64,000 nt of DNA from Cribrihabitans marinus (GCF_900109035.1 NZ_FNYD01000003.1:372001-436000), one strand, 5' to 3'. Numbered from the stretch's first letter, positions 32,112 to 46,309 are shown. Program-made: numbers and translations. Notes: a model not told the origin generated them from the sequence alone.

Positions 32112-32654
32112 ATGCGCGTTGCGCTCGAAATTGGACACAGCACGAGAGACGGCGGCGCAGTTCGTGTGACTGATGGCGTCCAAGAATACGAATGGAACAA
32201 AGACCTGGCGCATCGGATTTACGATCTCGATCCCCAGATGTTTGAGATATTCCACCGTCGGCCGGATCTCGGATACACATCTGCCATCGGCGATCTTTAC
32301 GGTCGCATAGATGATTGGGGGTGTGATCTCTCAATCTCAATGCATTTCAACTCATTTTACAAAGCATCTGCATCATACACATCAACGCTGTCATCCGGTT
32401 CGAAGGGATCCCTGAAGGCGGCGGATGCCGTTCAGTCAGCCATGGTGGATGTGATGGGGTTGCACGATTCCGGAGTGAAAGTCCGCAATCGTCGCACCGG
32501 TGGGCGTGGCTGGGAGATGCTATCATTCGGACGCGCACCTGCAATCCTGATCGAACCGTATTTTGGAAGCAATCCGAGCGATTGCCGTCGCGCTGATGAG
32601 TGTAAACAAGAATTGGCTGAAGCGATCTGTCATGTGGTGGGGTCGCTCAGGTGA
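32112..32654 (+). CDS. Endolysin, N-acetylmuramoyl-L-alanine amidase (Amidase_3)
   Basis: A 180-residue amidase cutting the MurNAc-L-Ala bond. The zinc ligands can be followed: His9 in EIGHS, Glu25 or Glu27 in the EYEWN region, His78 in SMHFNSF and Glu148 in LIEPYFGS. No signal peptide, so export depends on the holin. First gene of the lysis module behind its own promoter; its stop overlaps the next start by four bases. Confidence 0.88.
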   Translation: MRVALEIGHSTRDGGAVRVTDGVQEYEWNKDLAHRIYDLDPQMFEIFHRRPDLGYTSAIGDLYGRIDDWGCDLSISMHFNSFYKASASYTSTLSSGSKGSLKAADAVQSAMVDVMGLHDSGVKVRNRRTGGRGWEMLSFGRAPAILIEPYFGSNPSDCRRADECKQELAEAICHVVGSLR

Positions 32655-33091
32655 AAGAAGTGATACAGGGGGCGGCATCTAAGACAGCATCAATCGCAGC
32701 GGGGGACATTTCAAGGGACTGGGTAACACCACTTCTTGCCGGCCTCGGCGTGACCTTTTCCGGTGCAGAATGGATCGGCGGAGTTCTCCTTGCAATCGCG
32801 GGCGGGATCATCGCGGCGCGGTTTGAGACCGGACTCGATACTCGACACGCACGTCAAGCTTTTTGGCTGACTGTGCTTGCTGCTTTCCTCGTTGCTCATG
32901 TCGCAGGCTTAGTTTCCTACGCTTTTTGGCCGTCAGTTCCGCCGCAGATAGCGATGGTTGGAGCGGGCTTTGCGTCTCGCTTCGTGATCCGGTTTCTTCT
33001 GCGCGGACTTGAAAGGTTCGAAAGTCGCGGTGACGAAGCAGCCGACCGAATTTTTGACCGTGCTTTTCCTGGCGACGGTGACGAAAAGTAA
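32651..33091 (+). CDS. Holin candidate
   Basis: A 146-residue membrane protein with two or three spans (about residues 42-62 WIGGVLLAIAGGIIAAR, 73-93 WLTVLAAFLVAHVAGLVSYA, and a weaker one near 100-115) and a charged tail (ERFESRGDEAADRIFDR). Place between endolysin and spanin, plus the membrane make-up, suggest a holin that makes the lethal hole. Family not recognised. Overlaps both neighbours. Confidence 0.7.
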   Translation: MKEVIQGAASKTASIAAGDISRDWVTPLLAGLGVTFSGAEWIGGVLLAIAGGIIAARFETGLDTRHARQAFWLTVLAAFLVAHVAGLVSYAFWPSVPPQIAMVGAGFASRFVIRFLLRGLERFESRGDEAADRIFDRAFPGDGDEK

Positions 33092-33516
33092 TGCGCGCCT
33101 TTACCCTTTTCTTGGCGCTTCTCTTGGCGTCCTGCGGCTCCATCACTGGGACAGCGGTCAAAACAGTCGCAGGTGCCGCCCTGGGCGTCGACGGCGGGCC
33201 ATCCCTGTCAGCGAATGTTCAAGCGGGCAAAAACAACGCGCGATCGACCGTCGGCAACTCAAGAAATACAGACATAAAAGTTGCGCCCGTTCTGCGTGAG
33301 AATGCGATTGAGAGTCTGAACCAGGATAACCGGACCTCGGCCGATGAGCGCACGGTAACGGCCGATCGCGTTGAGACTGTTTTCGTAACTCAAAACCAAG
33401 TGCCGGCGTGGCTCCTGGCCGTAATGGGCGGCCTGGTAATCCTTTTCGGTGCTGTCGGCTGGCTCTCCCCACAGCCCGCATGGCTTCGACGCCGGCTGGA
33501 CTACACAGAACCCTGA
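33091..33516 (+). CDS. One-piece spanin (u-spanin) lipoprotein
   Basis: A 141-residue lipoprotein. The signal ends with a lipobox LLASC (Cys15), and a membrane span (about residues 107-125, WLLAVMGGLVILFGAVGWL) closes the protein; the middle has NVQAGKNNAR, a pattern of the bacteriophage spanin2 family. An outer-membrane lipid anchor plus an inner-membrane C-terminal span is the u-spanin layout, which fuses the two membranes at lysis. Confidence 0.8.
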   Translation: MRAFTLFLALLLASCGSITGTAVKTVAGAALGVDGGPSLSANVQAGKNNARSTVGNSRNTDIKVAPVLRENAIESLNQDNRTSADERTVTADRVETVFVTQNQVPAWLLAVMGGLVILFGAVGWLSPQPAWLRRRLDYTEP

Positions 33517-33551
33517 ACTAAAAATTTCTGCGCTCAGACAAAGAGATGCAT

Positions 33552-33569
33552 CTCCTCAAAAATGAGGAG
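33552..33569 (+). promoter_or_regulatory. Hairpin hiding the ribosome site of the excisionase
   Basis: CTCCTCA (33552-33558) pairs perfectly with TGAGGAG (33563-33569), loop AAAA. The right arm contains the GAGGAG Shine-Dalgarno sequence of the GTG start at 33578, so the stem would hide it in the RNA; the same DNA could be an operator. Confidence 0.65.
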
Positions 33570-33577
33570 CTTATCAC

Positions 33578-33889
33578 GTGTCTTTCGAACCAAAACCTAC
33601 TGAATTTTCAGTCGCTTATCCAGCCATCATGACCGAACCCGAAGCCGCTAAATTTCTGCGCATTGGGCTGACCAAACTCCGAGAGTTGCGTCGTGCTGAG
33701 CTTGTTCCGCACAATCCGAAAAAGCCAATCCGCTACATCAGGGAGTCCCTACTGGACTGGATGAAAGAGCAAGAGGTGCCGGTTAAGAAGCCTGACCCAG
33801 CACCTCCGAAGTCGCAAGCGAAGCGCAGCACAAGCTATAAACCAAGCCACGACAAAGCGGCTCTGCGGGCAGGAATTCTTAAACGTTGA
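33578..33889 (+). CDS. Excisionase-like helix-turn-helix protein
   Basis: A 103-residue protein, start GTG 33578. Residues about 15-66 read MTEPEAAKFLRIGLTKLREL then PIRYIRESLLDWM, a MerR-type winged helix (helix_turn_helix_17) as in phage Xis. The C-terminus is basic (KRSTSYKPSHDKAALRAG). It precedes the integrase by 54 bases. Likely the recombination directionality factor; it could also be a repressor. Confidence 0.75.
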   Translation: MSFEPKPTEFSVAYPAIMTEPEAAKFLRIGLTKLRELRRAELVPHNPKKPIRYIRESLLDWMKEQEVPVKKPDPAPPKSQAKRSTSYKPSHDKAALRAGILKR

Positions 33890-33943
33890 CCTTGGCCACT
33901 GCATCTATAGACGTGTGTGAAAGCCACGGAGACAGATGCACAC

Positions 33944-35203
33944 ATGAAAACGCTCGAACGGATCGGACAATTTACGGTCGCGCAGAACCGAAACACTTAC
34001 CATCTGAGATGGACAAATAAGAACACAGGAAAGCAAGAGTCAGAAAGCTTCGGGCGAGACCGCGCGCGCGCTGAGAGTGAGGCGTGGCGCCGGATGGCAG
34101 CCCTTGTTTCTCCGGATGATCTTATCGAGCGGCCAAACAATCCGACATTCGAAGAGCTCTGGCACTTCTATTGCCGTGAGAAGAAGCCGAACTTGTCTGA
34201 GGGTCGGGTCAAAAGACTGGATGAAGCCTACAAGTTATACTTCAAGCCTTCATTGGCAAAAGTCCCAGCAAGTGATCTACCTGACGCTATCCGCGCGATG
34301 CGTGATCGCATGCTCGGTGGTTGGACCGGCGACGGCCGAGACAATAGCCGCGGCGCAAGACACAAACCCCTTCACCCGAACACCGTTGAAGATGTCATCA
34401 ATATCGCCAGAGCGACACTGAACTTTCTTCTCGAAGAAAGGATCATCGTCGGACCAAATCCAATCCCAACAATTCGTGTGGCGGGGCGGACCGCTGCGAT
34501 TGATCGGGAGCCGAAAGGCCGTCATGTCAGCTTTGAGGAAATTGGCAAGCTGATCGACGCGTGTCACTTCCCACATCACTTGAACATGATGTTGCTTGAG
34601 TTGGGCTCCGCGACACGAAGCGGCGTATTCCCGGAGATGCTGACAGACCAAATTCTGTGGGATCTCGATGCAATTGATACGCTCCCAGTCGGTAAGAAAC
34701 AGACTACGAAATACAGACCTGTCATTCCAGTGACGGGCCCGATGAGGTGGGCCGCTGCGCAAGCTGTCATGACGGCAGGTCCAGACAAACACCTCGTTCA
34801 CTTCCGTAGCCAGGGCCTGACCGGTCGCAACGGCACGCAAATTATACATCGCATTGCGAAGCGGGCGCTTGTCGACCAGTCGACAAAAGTGAACTGGTAT
34901 AGTATTCGACATACCCTGATTGACTGGCTTGAGATGCGAGTGCCGCAGAAGAGCCTTTCGATGCTGGCCGGCCACATCTCTGCTTTCGACACTAAAGAAC
35001 GGCGCCAATTCCGTCAGAACGACGGAAGCAGGACAACGCTCATTTATCTCAAACAAAAACTCGTGCATCTCGATCCGATCCGGAAAGCCCTTGAAGAAGA
35101 GTGGTGGCCAGAGATACAGATGCACTGCAAATTAGACCTGCGACTCGGCGATCCGAAAGTGAATGACGAATGGTCCGAAGCGCGAAAAATGATCAAAAAG
35201 TAG
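33944..35203 (+). CDS. Tyrosine-family phage integrase
   Basis: A 419-residue integrase from ATG 33944 (GGAGA upstream; GTG 33917 is less likely). N-terminal arm-binding and core-binding domains are followed by the catalytic part: Arg in ATRSGVFPEM (about 225), Arg in YSIRHTLIDW (about 322), LAGH (about 344) and the nucleophile Tyr in TTLIYLKQK (about 368). In the box II motif the usual His of H-x-x-R is Tyr here. It recombines phage attP with chromosomal attB, likely in guaB. Confidence 0.9.
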   Translation: MKTLERIGQFTVAQNRNTYHLRWTNKNTGKQESESFGRDRARAESEAWRRMAALVSPDDLIERPNNPTFEELWHFYCREKKPNLSEGRVKRLDEAYKLYFKPSLAKVPASDLPDAIRAMRDRMLGGWTGDGRDNSRGARHKPLHPNTVEDVINIARATLNFLLEERIIVGPNPIPTIRVAGRTAAIDREPKGRHVSFEEIGKLIDACHFPHHLNMMLLELGSATRSGVFPEMLTDQILWDLDAIDTLPVGKKQTTKYRPVIPVTGPMRWAAAQAVMTAGPDKHLVHFRSQGLTGRNGTQIIHRIAKRALVDQSTKVNWYSIRHTLIDWLEMRVPQKSLSMLAGHISAFDTKERRQFRQNDGSRTTLIYLKQKLVHLDPIRKALEEEWWPEIQMHCKLDLRLGDPKVNDEWSEARKMIKK

Positions 35204-35219
35204 ATGCAGGGTAGATGCA
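35200..35219 (+). repeat. Direct repeat GTAGATGCA next to the attachment site
   Basis: GTAGATGCA is at 35200-35208 and 35211-35219, at the very end of the integrase gene. Probably arm-type sites for the integrase. Short, so modest confidence. Confidence 0.4.
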
Positions 35220-35245
35220 AATGTCCGGTAAGTATTTGAAAGTAA

Positions 35246-35311
35246 TGGCGTGATATGTGTGTGCATGACGTGCAGATCACCCGCGAAAGCCCGAATTACG
35301 GGATCATGTGA
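35246..35311 (+). pseudogene. guaB: 3' remnant of IMP dehydrogenase at attR
   Basis: An in-frame stretch ending at TGA 35309-35311 reads VHDVQITRESPNYGIM, close to the conserved IMP dehydrogenase C-terminus (VHDVTITKESPNYR in E. coli). The residues before it (WRDMC) do not match. It is 21 bases from the rsmB-like gene, so guaB probably ended here before phage entry. The match starts near 35261, so the attachment core should lie at or near 35261-35311. A full-length guaB with a phage-supplied end would lie left of the window. Confidence 0.7.
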
Positions 35312-35332
35312 GGCTGGCGTGAGGCGCGCGCG

Positions 35333-36517
35333 ATGACCCCGCAGGCGCGTGTGCAGGCGGCCATCGAGATCCTCGACCGGATCCTGGAGGGGCAACCTGC
35401 CGAGCAGGCCCTGACCGGCTGGGCACGCCGCGCGCGTTATGCCGGGTCGGGAGATCGGGCGGCGATCCGCGACCATGTGTTCGACGCGCTGCGGCGCAAG
35501 CGGTCGCTGGCCGCCCGGGGCGGCGCGGATACCGGGCGCGGGCTGATGCTGGGCGCGGTGCGCGACGCGGGACAGGATCCGGACCAGGTATTCACCGGTG
35601 CACGCCACGCCCCACCTGCTCTGGCAGGCGACGAGCGCGGCGCCGGTCGCAGACCCAGCGAGGGCGCCGAGGCGCTGGACCTTCCCGACTGGCTTTGGCC
35701 CGAGTTCAGCCGCTCCCTCGGGGCCGACGCGGCGCGCGCGGGCGCGGCGCTGCAAGGTCGCGCGCCGGTGTTCCTGCGGGTGAACTCGGGGCGGACGGAT
35801 CGCGCTACGGTGATGGCGGCACTTGCCGAGGAGGGGATCGAAACCGCCCCGCATCAAACGGTGCCGACCGCGTTGCGCGTGCTGTCCGGCGCACGGCGCA
35901 TCGCGCGCAGCACACCCTATGAGACGGGCCAGGTCGAGCTGCAGGACGCCTCCAGCCAGGCTGTGACACTGTCGATCCCGATCGAGCCGGGGATGCGGGT
36001 TCTGGATTATTGCGCCGGGGGCGGCGGCAAGTCGCTGGCGCTGGCCGCGCGCGGTGCCCGCGTCTGGGCCCATGATGCCGATCCCGGGAGGATGGCCGAC
36101 CTGCCGCAGCGTGCGCGGCATGCCGGTGTCGACATCGGGGTTCTGGCAGACGGCGTGCCGCCCGGCGCGGAGCCGTTCGACGTCGTGCTGATCGACGTGC
36201 CCTGTTCGGGCAGCGGTGCCTGGCGCCGGTCGCCGGCCGGGAAATGGTCGCTGACCGCCGAACAGCTGGCAGGCCTGCAACGCATCCAGGCCGGACTCCT
36301 GCGCGATACCAGCCGGCTCGTCGCCGGGAATGGCTGCCTGGCCTATGCCACCTGCTCTGTGCTCAGGGGTGAGAATTCCGAGCAGATAGAAACGTTTATG
36401 GCGGATAGTTCAGGCTGGAAGATGCAGTTCACCCGGCAGTGGCCGGTGGATGAGGATGGAGACGGTTTCTTTGCGGCGCACTTGACGCGAAAGCAGATTG
36501 CAAACAACCATAGGTAG
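35333..36517 (+). CDS. rsmB: RsmB/NOL1-type RNA cytosine-5 methyltransferase
   Basis: A 394-residue rRNA m5C methyltransferase. The N-terminal part resembles the NusB-like domain of RsmB; the C-terminal half has the SAM site (MRVLDYCAGGGGKSLALA), the catalytic Cys in DVPCSGSGAW (about 290) and the second Cys in YATCSV (about 340). The usual role is methylation of 16S rRNA C967. Start at ATG 35333, following the guaB remnant; it is the first gene of chromosomal composition. Confidence 0.85.
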   Translation: MTPQARVQAAIEILDRILEGQPAEQALTGWARRARYAGSGDRAAIRDHVFDALRRKRSLAARGGADTGRGLMLGAVRDAGQDPDQVFTGARHAPPALAGDERGAGRRPSEGAEALDLPDWLWPEFSRSLGADAARAGAALQGRAPVFLRVNSGRTDRATVMAALAEEGIETAPHQTVPTALRVLSGARRIARSTPYETGQVELQDASSQAVTLSIPIEPGMRVLDYCAGGGGKSLALAARGARVWAHDADPGRMADLPQRARHAGVDIGVLADGVPPGAEPFDVVLIDVPCSGSGAWRRSPAGKWSLTAEQLAGLQRIQAGLLRDTSRLVAGNGCLAYATCSVLRGENSEQIETFMADSSGWKMQFTRQWPVDEDGDGFFAAHLTRKQIANNHR

Positions 36518-36596
36518 AGTTGTCGCGCATTAAGCCGGGCTTAACCCCTGGTGCGCGAAATGGTCTGCAAACGCGTTTCTGGAGCAGTGTGCGCCC

Positions 36597-38903
36597 GTGT
36601 CAAGCCTGTCGGAACCGACCCTTCCCGTTGCAGCCGGCCCGCCGGCCATGCGTCTGCGCAGTCTCGCCCTGCTCGCCGTGGCGGCGGGCCTTCTGTCCAG
36701 CGCGGGGTTCGCACCCGTGGACCCGATGCTGCGGAACCTGTTCCTTGCGGCCGGTGGGGCGATGCTGCTGGTGCTGGCCGTGCACACAGCCACGGGGTGG
36801 CGGATGCGCGGTGCCGCGGAACTGGCGCAGGAGATGCTGGCGGGGTTTATCGAAAAGGATGCCGCCCCCAGTTTCGTGACCGATCCCGACGGGCGGATCA
36901 CGGCCCGCAATTCGGCCGCCTCGGTCCGGTTCAGCGCCGCGGGCGACGGGACGCTGGCCGCCGCGCTGCGGTCGGTCCTGGCCAGCCCGTCGTCGGTGCT
37001 CTACCGCCTGCAGTGCCGTGCCAGGATCGACGGCAACGCCCGCGAGGACGTTGTGACCGCGCGGGGCCATGTGCGGCTGGCGGTGCATGTGCTCAGGGGC
37101 GGCGCATTCCTGTGGCGTTTCGAGGACATCCTGGAGCGCGGCCCGGGCGGCCGGACCCATTGCGCGGTGCCCCTGCCGATGCTGACGGTTGGGCGGTCGG
37201 GCGCGATCCTGTTCATGAACGACGCCGCCCGCCGCCTGGTGGGGGATCGTGCCCTGACCCTGGACCGGCTGTTTCTGGAGGCAGCGCCCGTTTCGGGCCG
37301 GATCCACACGCTGACCACGGCGAAGGGACCCGTCGACGTGCTGGTTCGCGAGGTCGCCGGTCCGGCCGCCCGGCGCGAGATGTTCCTGATCCCGGTCGAG
37401 GATATTCGCGGTGCCGGGGCCGGCAACGATTTCGACAGCCTTCCGGTGCCGATGATGCGCCTGAGCGACGCCGGCGAGATCCGCGAGATCAACCGCCTGG
37501 CCGTGAAACTCGTCGGTGCCGACGTTCAGGCCGGAGGGAGTTTGCCGGACATCATGCAGGGGCTCGGGCGCCCGATCTCGGACTGGCTGCGCGAAACGGT
37601 CGAGGGCAGCGCCAAGCAGCGCTCGGAATTCCTTCGGCTGGCACGGCGCGACAAGGAAGTGTTCGTGCAGGTCACCCTGACCCGCGTGGCCGAGGACGGG
37701 GCCGGCGGGCTGGTGGCCGTTCTCAACGATGCCACCGAACTCAAGACGCTGGAGGCCCAGTTCGTCCAGAGCCAGAAGATGCAGGCCATCGGCCAGCTTG
37801 CTGGCGGGGTCGCGCATGACTTCAACAACTTGCTGACGGCGATTTCGGGCCATTGCGATCTGCTGCTGCTGCGCCATGACCAGGGCGATCCGGATTATGG
37901 CGATCTGGTCCAGATCCACCAGAACGCCAACCGCGCCGCGGCCCTGGTCAGCCAGTTGCTGGCCTTTTCCCGCAAGCAGACGCTGCGCCCGGAACTGCTC
38001 GACCTGCGGGACACGTTGTCGGACCTCACGCATCTTCTCAACCGGCTGGTGGGCGAGAAGGTGACGCTGACGCTCAGCCACGACCCTGTGCTCAAGCCGG
38101 TTCGCGCCGACAAGCGGCAGCTGGAGCAGGTTCTGATGAATTTGGTGGTGAACGCCCGGGATGCGATGCCGCAGGGCGGCGAGATCCGGATCGAGACCGG
38201 GGTCGTCACGCTGGACTGCCCGCTGGAACGCGACCGGGCCATCGTGCCGCCGGGAGACTACGTGACCGTCAAGGTGTCGGACAAGGGGGTGGGAATCGCC
38301 CCCGACGCGCTGCAGAAGGTCTTTGAGCCGTTCTATACGACCAAGCGGACCGGCGAGGGAACCGGGCTGGGCCTGTCGACGGTCTATGGCATCGTCAAGC
38401 AGACGGGCGGTTACATCTTCGTCGACAGCGTGGTGGGCGAGGGCTCGGACTTCGTTCTCTTTTTCCCGGCTGACAAGCTGGTCGAGGTCGAACCCGCGAT
38501 CGAACCCGCCCCGGAGCCGACATCGACGCCGCGGCAAGGGGATGGCGTGGTGCTGCTGGTCGAGGACGAGGCCCCGGTCCGCGCCTTTGCGTCCCGGGCC
38601 CTTCGGTTGCGCGGCTATACCGTGCTGGAGGCGGATTCGGCCGAAGAAGCGTTGCGGACGCTGGAGGATTCCGAGCTGAGCGTGGATGTGTTCGTCACCG
38701 ACGTCGTGATGCCGGGGCTGGACGGGCCGACCTGGGTTCGTCAGGCCATGCAGGACCGGCCGGACGTGCGTGTGGTCTTCGTCTCGGGATATGCCGAAGG
38801 CGCCTTTGGCGAGGCGGAGCTGAGCCTGCCCAACTCCGTCTTCCTGCCCAAGCCGTTTTCGCTGAACCAGCTGACCGAGACCGTTCATCGCCAGATGCAC
38901 TGA
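36597..38903 (+). CDS. cckA: Hybrid sensor histidine kinase CckA
   Basis: A 768-residue hybrid kinase. Two N-terminal membrane spans (LALLAVAAGLLSSAGF, AAGGAMLLVLAVHTATGW) are followed by PAS-like regions, the H-box GGVAHDFNNLLTAISGHCDL (His about 406), the ATP-binding part with GEGTGLGLSTVYGIVKQTGG, and a C-terminal receiver (VLLVEDE; phosphoacceptor Asp in VTDVVMPGLDG near 702; KPF). This domain order is CckA, which controls the CtrA cell-cycle regulator through ChpT in alphaproteobacteria; in Rhodobacteraceae it also affects gene transfer agents and motility. Start GTG 36597. Confidence 0.92.
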   Translation: MSSLSEPTLPVAAGPPAMRLRSLALLAVAAGLLSSAGFAPVDPMLRNLFLAAGGAMLLVLAVHTATGWRMRGAAELAQEMLAGFIEKDAAPSFVTDPDGRITARNSAASVRFSAAGDGTLAAALRSVLASPSSVLYRLQCRARIDGNAREDVVTARGHVRLAVHVLRGGAFLWRFEDILERGPGGRTHCAVPLPMLTVGRSGAILFMNDAARRLVGDRALTLDRLFLEAAPVSGRIHTLTTAKGPVDVLVREVAGPAARREMFLIPVEDIRGAGAGNDFDSLPVPMMRLSDAGEIREINRLAVKLVGADVQAGGSLPDIMQGLGRPISDWLRETVEGSAKQRSEFLRLARRDKEVFVQVTLTRVAEDGAGGLVAVLNDATELKTLEAQFVQSQKMQAIGQLAGGVAHDFNNLLTAISGHCDLLLLRHDQGDPDYGDLVQIHQNANRAAALVSQLLAFSRKQTLRPELLDLRDTLSDLTHLLNRLVGEKVTLTLSHDPVLKPVRADKRQLEQVLMNLVVNARDAMPQGGEIRIETGVVTLDCPLERDRAIVPPGDYVTVKVSDKGVGIAPDALQKVFEPFYTTKRTGEGTGLGLSTVYGIVKQTGGYIFVDSVVGEGSDFVLFFPADKLVEVEPAIEPAPEPTSTPRQGDGVVLLVEDEAPVRAFASRALRLRGYTVLEADSAEEALRTLEDSELSVDVFVTDVVMPGLDGPTWVRQAMQDRPDVRVVFVSGYAEGAFGEAELSLPNSVFLPKPFSLNQLTETVHRQMH

Positions 38904-38933
38904 GCGCCAGATGGGGAGGATTGCTTCGGCGTG

Positions 38934-39527
38934 TCAGCCGGCGCTCTCGTAGACGTCGAACTCGGCCCGGCAGACCTGCCTGAGCCGGACCTCGACTTCC
39001 GGCGAGATGGTCAGGGCCATCGCCGGCGACTCGTTCTCGCGCCGCATGTTGACTTTGGTCTGCAACCGGTCCTCGAGAAACGCGGTCATCCGGTCCAGCC
39101 GGTCATAGCGGAACAGGTGCTCCAGGCGCGTGCCGTTGGGGCGGGGTTCGACGAATTTCGCCTGGCTGCCGACATTGGCGAAAGACGGTCTCTTGTCCTG
39201 CATGTAGGCTTCGAGAAACCCGTCGAAGTCGACATGGTGCGTCCCGTTGCGGTGGCCCTTCATCTCGGGGCGCCGGCGATAGCGATACCAGCTGCCCAGC
39301 CAGTCCAGAGGCTCGCGCACCACGGCTATGGTCTCCATCTGCGCATCGAGCACCTTCTCGAACATCGGCCGCATGAACCGGTTGTAGCGGAACAGCGGCA
39401 TGTGCTTGAGTTCGGGCGGGGCCGACACCACCATGTCGGCGCGGTCGCGCAAAGCCGATTCGAAAGCGGTGGACCCGGTCTTGGGCACCGAGAGGAAAAC
39501 CAGCCTTTCCCGAAAAAACACAAGCAT
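38934..39527 (-). CDS. Sulfotransferase family protein
   Basis: A 197-residue protein with the PAPS-binding 5'-loop VPKTGSTAFESAL (residues about 12-24) and a second site VVREPLDWLGSWYRY, the 3'-phosphate-binding motif. I take the ATG at 39527 (MLVFFRERLVFLSVPKTGS), not the longer frame. It sits between cckA and recA on the opposite strand. Cytosolic; may sulfate an exported glycan or a small molecule. Confidence 0.8.
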   Translation of the reverse strand: MLVFFRERLVFLSVPKTGSTAFESALRDRADMVVSAPPELKHMPLFRYNRFMRPMFEKVLDAQMETIAVVREPLDWLGSWYRYRRRPEMKGHRNGTHHVDFDGFLEAYMQDKRPSFANVGSQAKFVEPRPNGTRLEHLFRYDRLDRMTAFLEDRLQTKVNMRRENESPAMALTISPEVEVRLRQVCRAEFDVYESAG

Positions 39528-39651
39528 CGCGCCACCGCCCCCGACCATTCCGGTGACAAGACACCTGCCGTAAACCACTCCTTAACTCAATTGCCAAAAA
39601 CTGACCGAAGCGAAGAAATTCATTGAAATGTTCTCTTTTTGTATCCATAAG

Positions 39652-39666
39652 GAACAAGAGGCGAAC
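39652..39666. promoter_or_regulatory. SOS box (LexA site) of recA
   Basis: GAAC-N7-GAAC (AAGAGGC between), the alphaproteobacterial LexA motif in reverse (GTTC-N7-GTTC). It lies 55 bases before the recA start. Confidence 0.8.
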
Positions 39667-39720
39667 AAAGCAGCGATTGCCGCCCGCAACGGCGTGTGAC
39701 AAAAGGAAAGCGACAGGACA

Positions 39721-40788
<1,068 letters not shown>

Positions 40789-40990
40789 GCCGCAAGCCCG
40801 ACAGCGACGCAGACGGGAGCTGCAGAAATCCCCCGGCAACCGCCTGGCCGCCGGGAATATCCGGGACAGGGCGGCGCTGCGGCGTCGCCTTGTTTCGTTT
40901 CGGGCCGGCCGGTGCGGATGTGCTGTGGACAGTGGCCGGGTGCGCAGCTAAACCGGCCTCGTCCCACGAAAAAGCGCGCCGAGAGAGCCG

Positions 40991-43657
<2,667 letters not shown>

Positions 43658-43660
43658 ATC

Positions 43661-43948
43661 ATGGGAGCACTCTGGATCGCGCATGTCACAGTGACGGACG
43701 CCGATGCATACGGAAAATACGCGGAACTCGCGGGACCAGCGATCGCCAAGCACGGCGGCACGTTCATCGCCCGCGGCGGTCGGTTCGTGCAGCTCGAGGG
43801 CAAGGAGCGTCCGCGCAACGTCGTGGCGCGCTTTCCCTCGGTCGAGGCGGCGGTCGCCTGCTACAACTCGCCCGAGTACCAGGCGGCGCTGGACCACGCA
43901 CGCGGCGCGTCCGAGCGCGAGTTGATGGTGGTCGAAACCTCGGAGTGA
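43661..43948 (+). CDS. DUF1330 family protein
   Basis: A 95-residue ferredoxin-like alpha/beta protein (WIAHVTVTDADAYGKYAELA, NVVARFPSVEAAVACYNSPE), the DUF1330 family. Follows alaS by three bases, so co-transcribed. Family role is unknown; members may act as small monooxygenase-like or stress proteins. Confidence 0.85.
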   Translation: MGALWIAHVTVTDADAYGKYAELAGPAIAKHGGTFIARGGRFVQLEGKERPRNVVARFPSVEAAVACYNSPEYQAALDHARGASERELMVVETSE

Positions 43949-44120
43949 GATTGCCGCGCACGGCAAGCCCGCTGCTCAATTCGGACCAAAACGCCCCAAT
44001 TTCAGGCGTATTTCCGCCGTAATGATCGGCACACTGGGATCAGTTCGCCGGAATCGGTTGCATTGTCGCGGGACAACAATCAATCCGGGCGAGACATGAA
44101 ACCCCGAACCGGAGGCTGCC

Positions 44121-44300
44121 ATGCCACTGGATTTCACACGCAAACCTCAGAAAAAGCGCCGCATGGGCGTGACCAAGATCGTCTTTGCCACACTGGTCAT
44201 CGTGCTGGTCGCGGGACTGCTGCCGCCCGCCCTGCTGGCGGCGGACTGGACGATGCGCGAGGCCGCGAAGGCCCCGCTGGAACGGCTGCAGCCCTGGTGA
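44121..44300 (+). CDS. Small single-span membrane protein, 59 residues
   Basis: Starts at ATG 44121 behind GGAGG. Basic N-terminus (KPQKKRRMGVTK), one membrane span (about 19-40), then a short tail. No family recognised. It converges with typA, whose stop is four bases away. Confidence 0.55.
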   Translation: MPLDFTRKPQKKRRMGVTKIVFATLVIVLVAGLLPPALLAADWTMREAAKAPLERLQPW

Positions 44301-44303
44301 GCC

Positions 44304-46124
<1,821 letters not shown>

Positions 46125-46309
46125 GAGGGCGTGGCCTTTGTGATGCGGGAAGGTGCACGGCGCTTAACCTGCCCGCGCCGGGAGTTCCAGCAAAATCGGG
46201 GGGCCGCCGCGCGGCACCGGCAAATGCCCGAACGGGCTTGCCCCGGATGGTGGATCGGTGTTTGTGATCCGGGCGGCGACCGGGCCGCGCAAACCCTTGG
46301 GAGGCCGGC

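Noticed and set aside
33541-33555. GATGCATCTCC resembling the promoter right box
   Set aside because: Only the last six bases match and there is no left box; it belongs to the excisionase hairpin.
34970-34980. GGCCACATCTC inside the integrase gene, 11 of 12 bases of the phage promoter right box
   Set aside because: The left box is missing at the right spacing and no gene start follows; the sequence encodes the conserved L-A-G-H-I-S segment, so it is probably chance.
36600-38900. Long open frame on the minus strand opposite cckA
   Set aside because: It mirrors the high-G+C codon pattern of cckA, whose domains are complete; no motif in the mirror frame.
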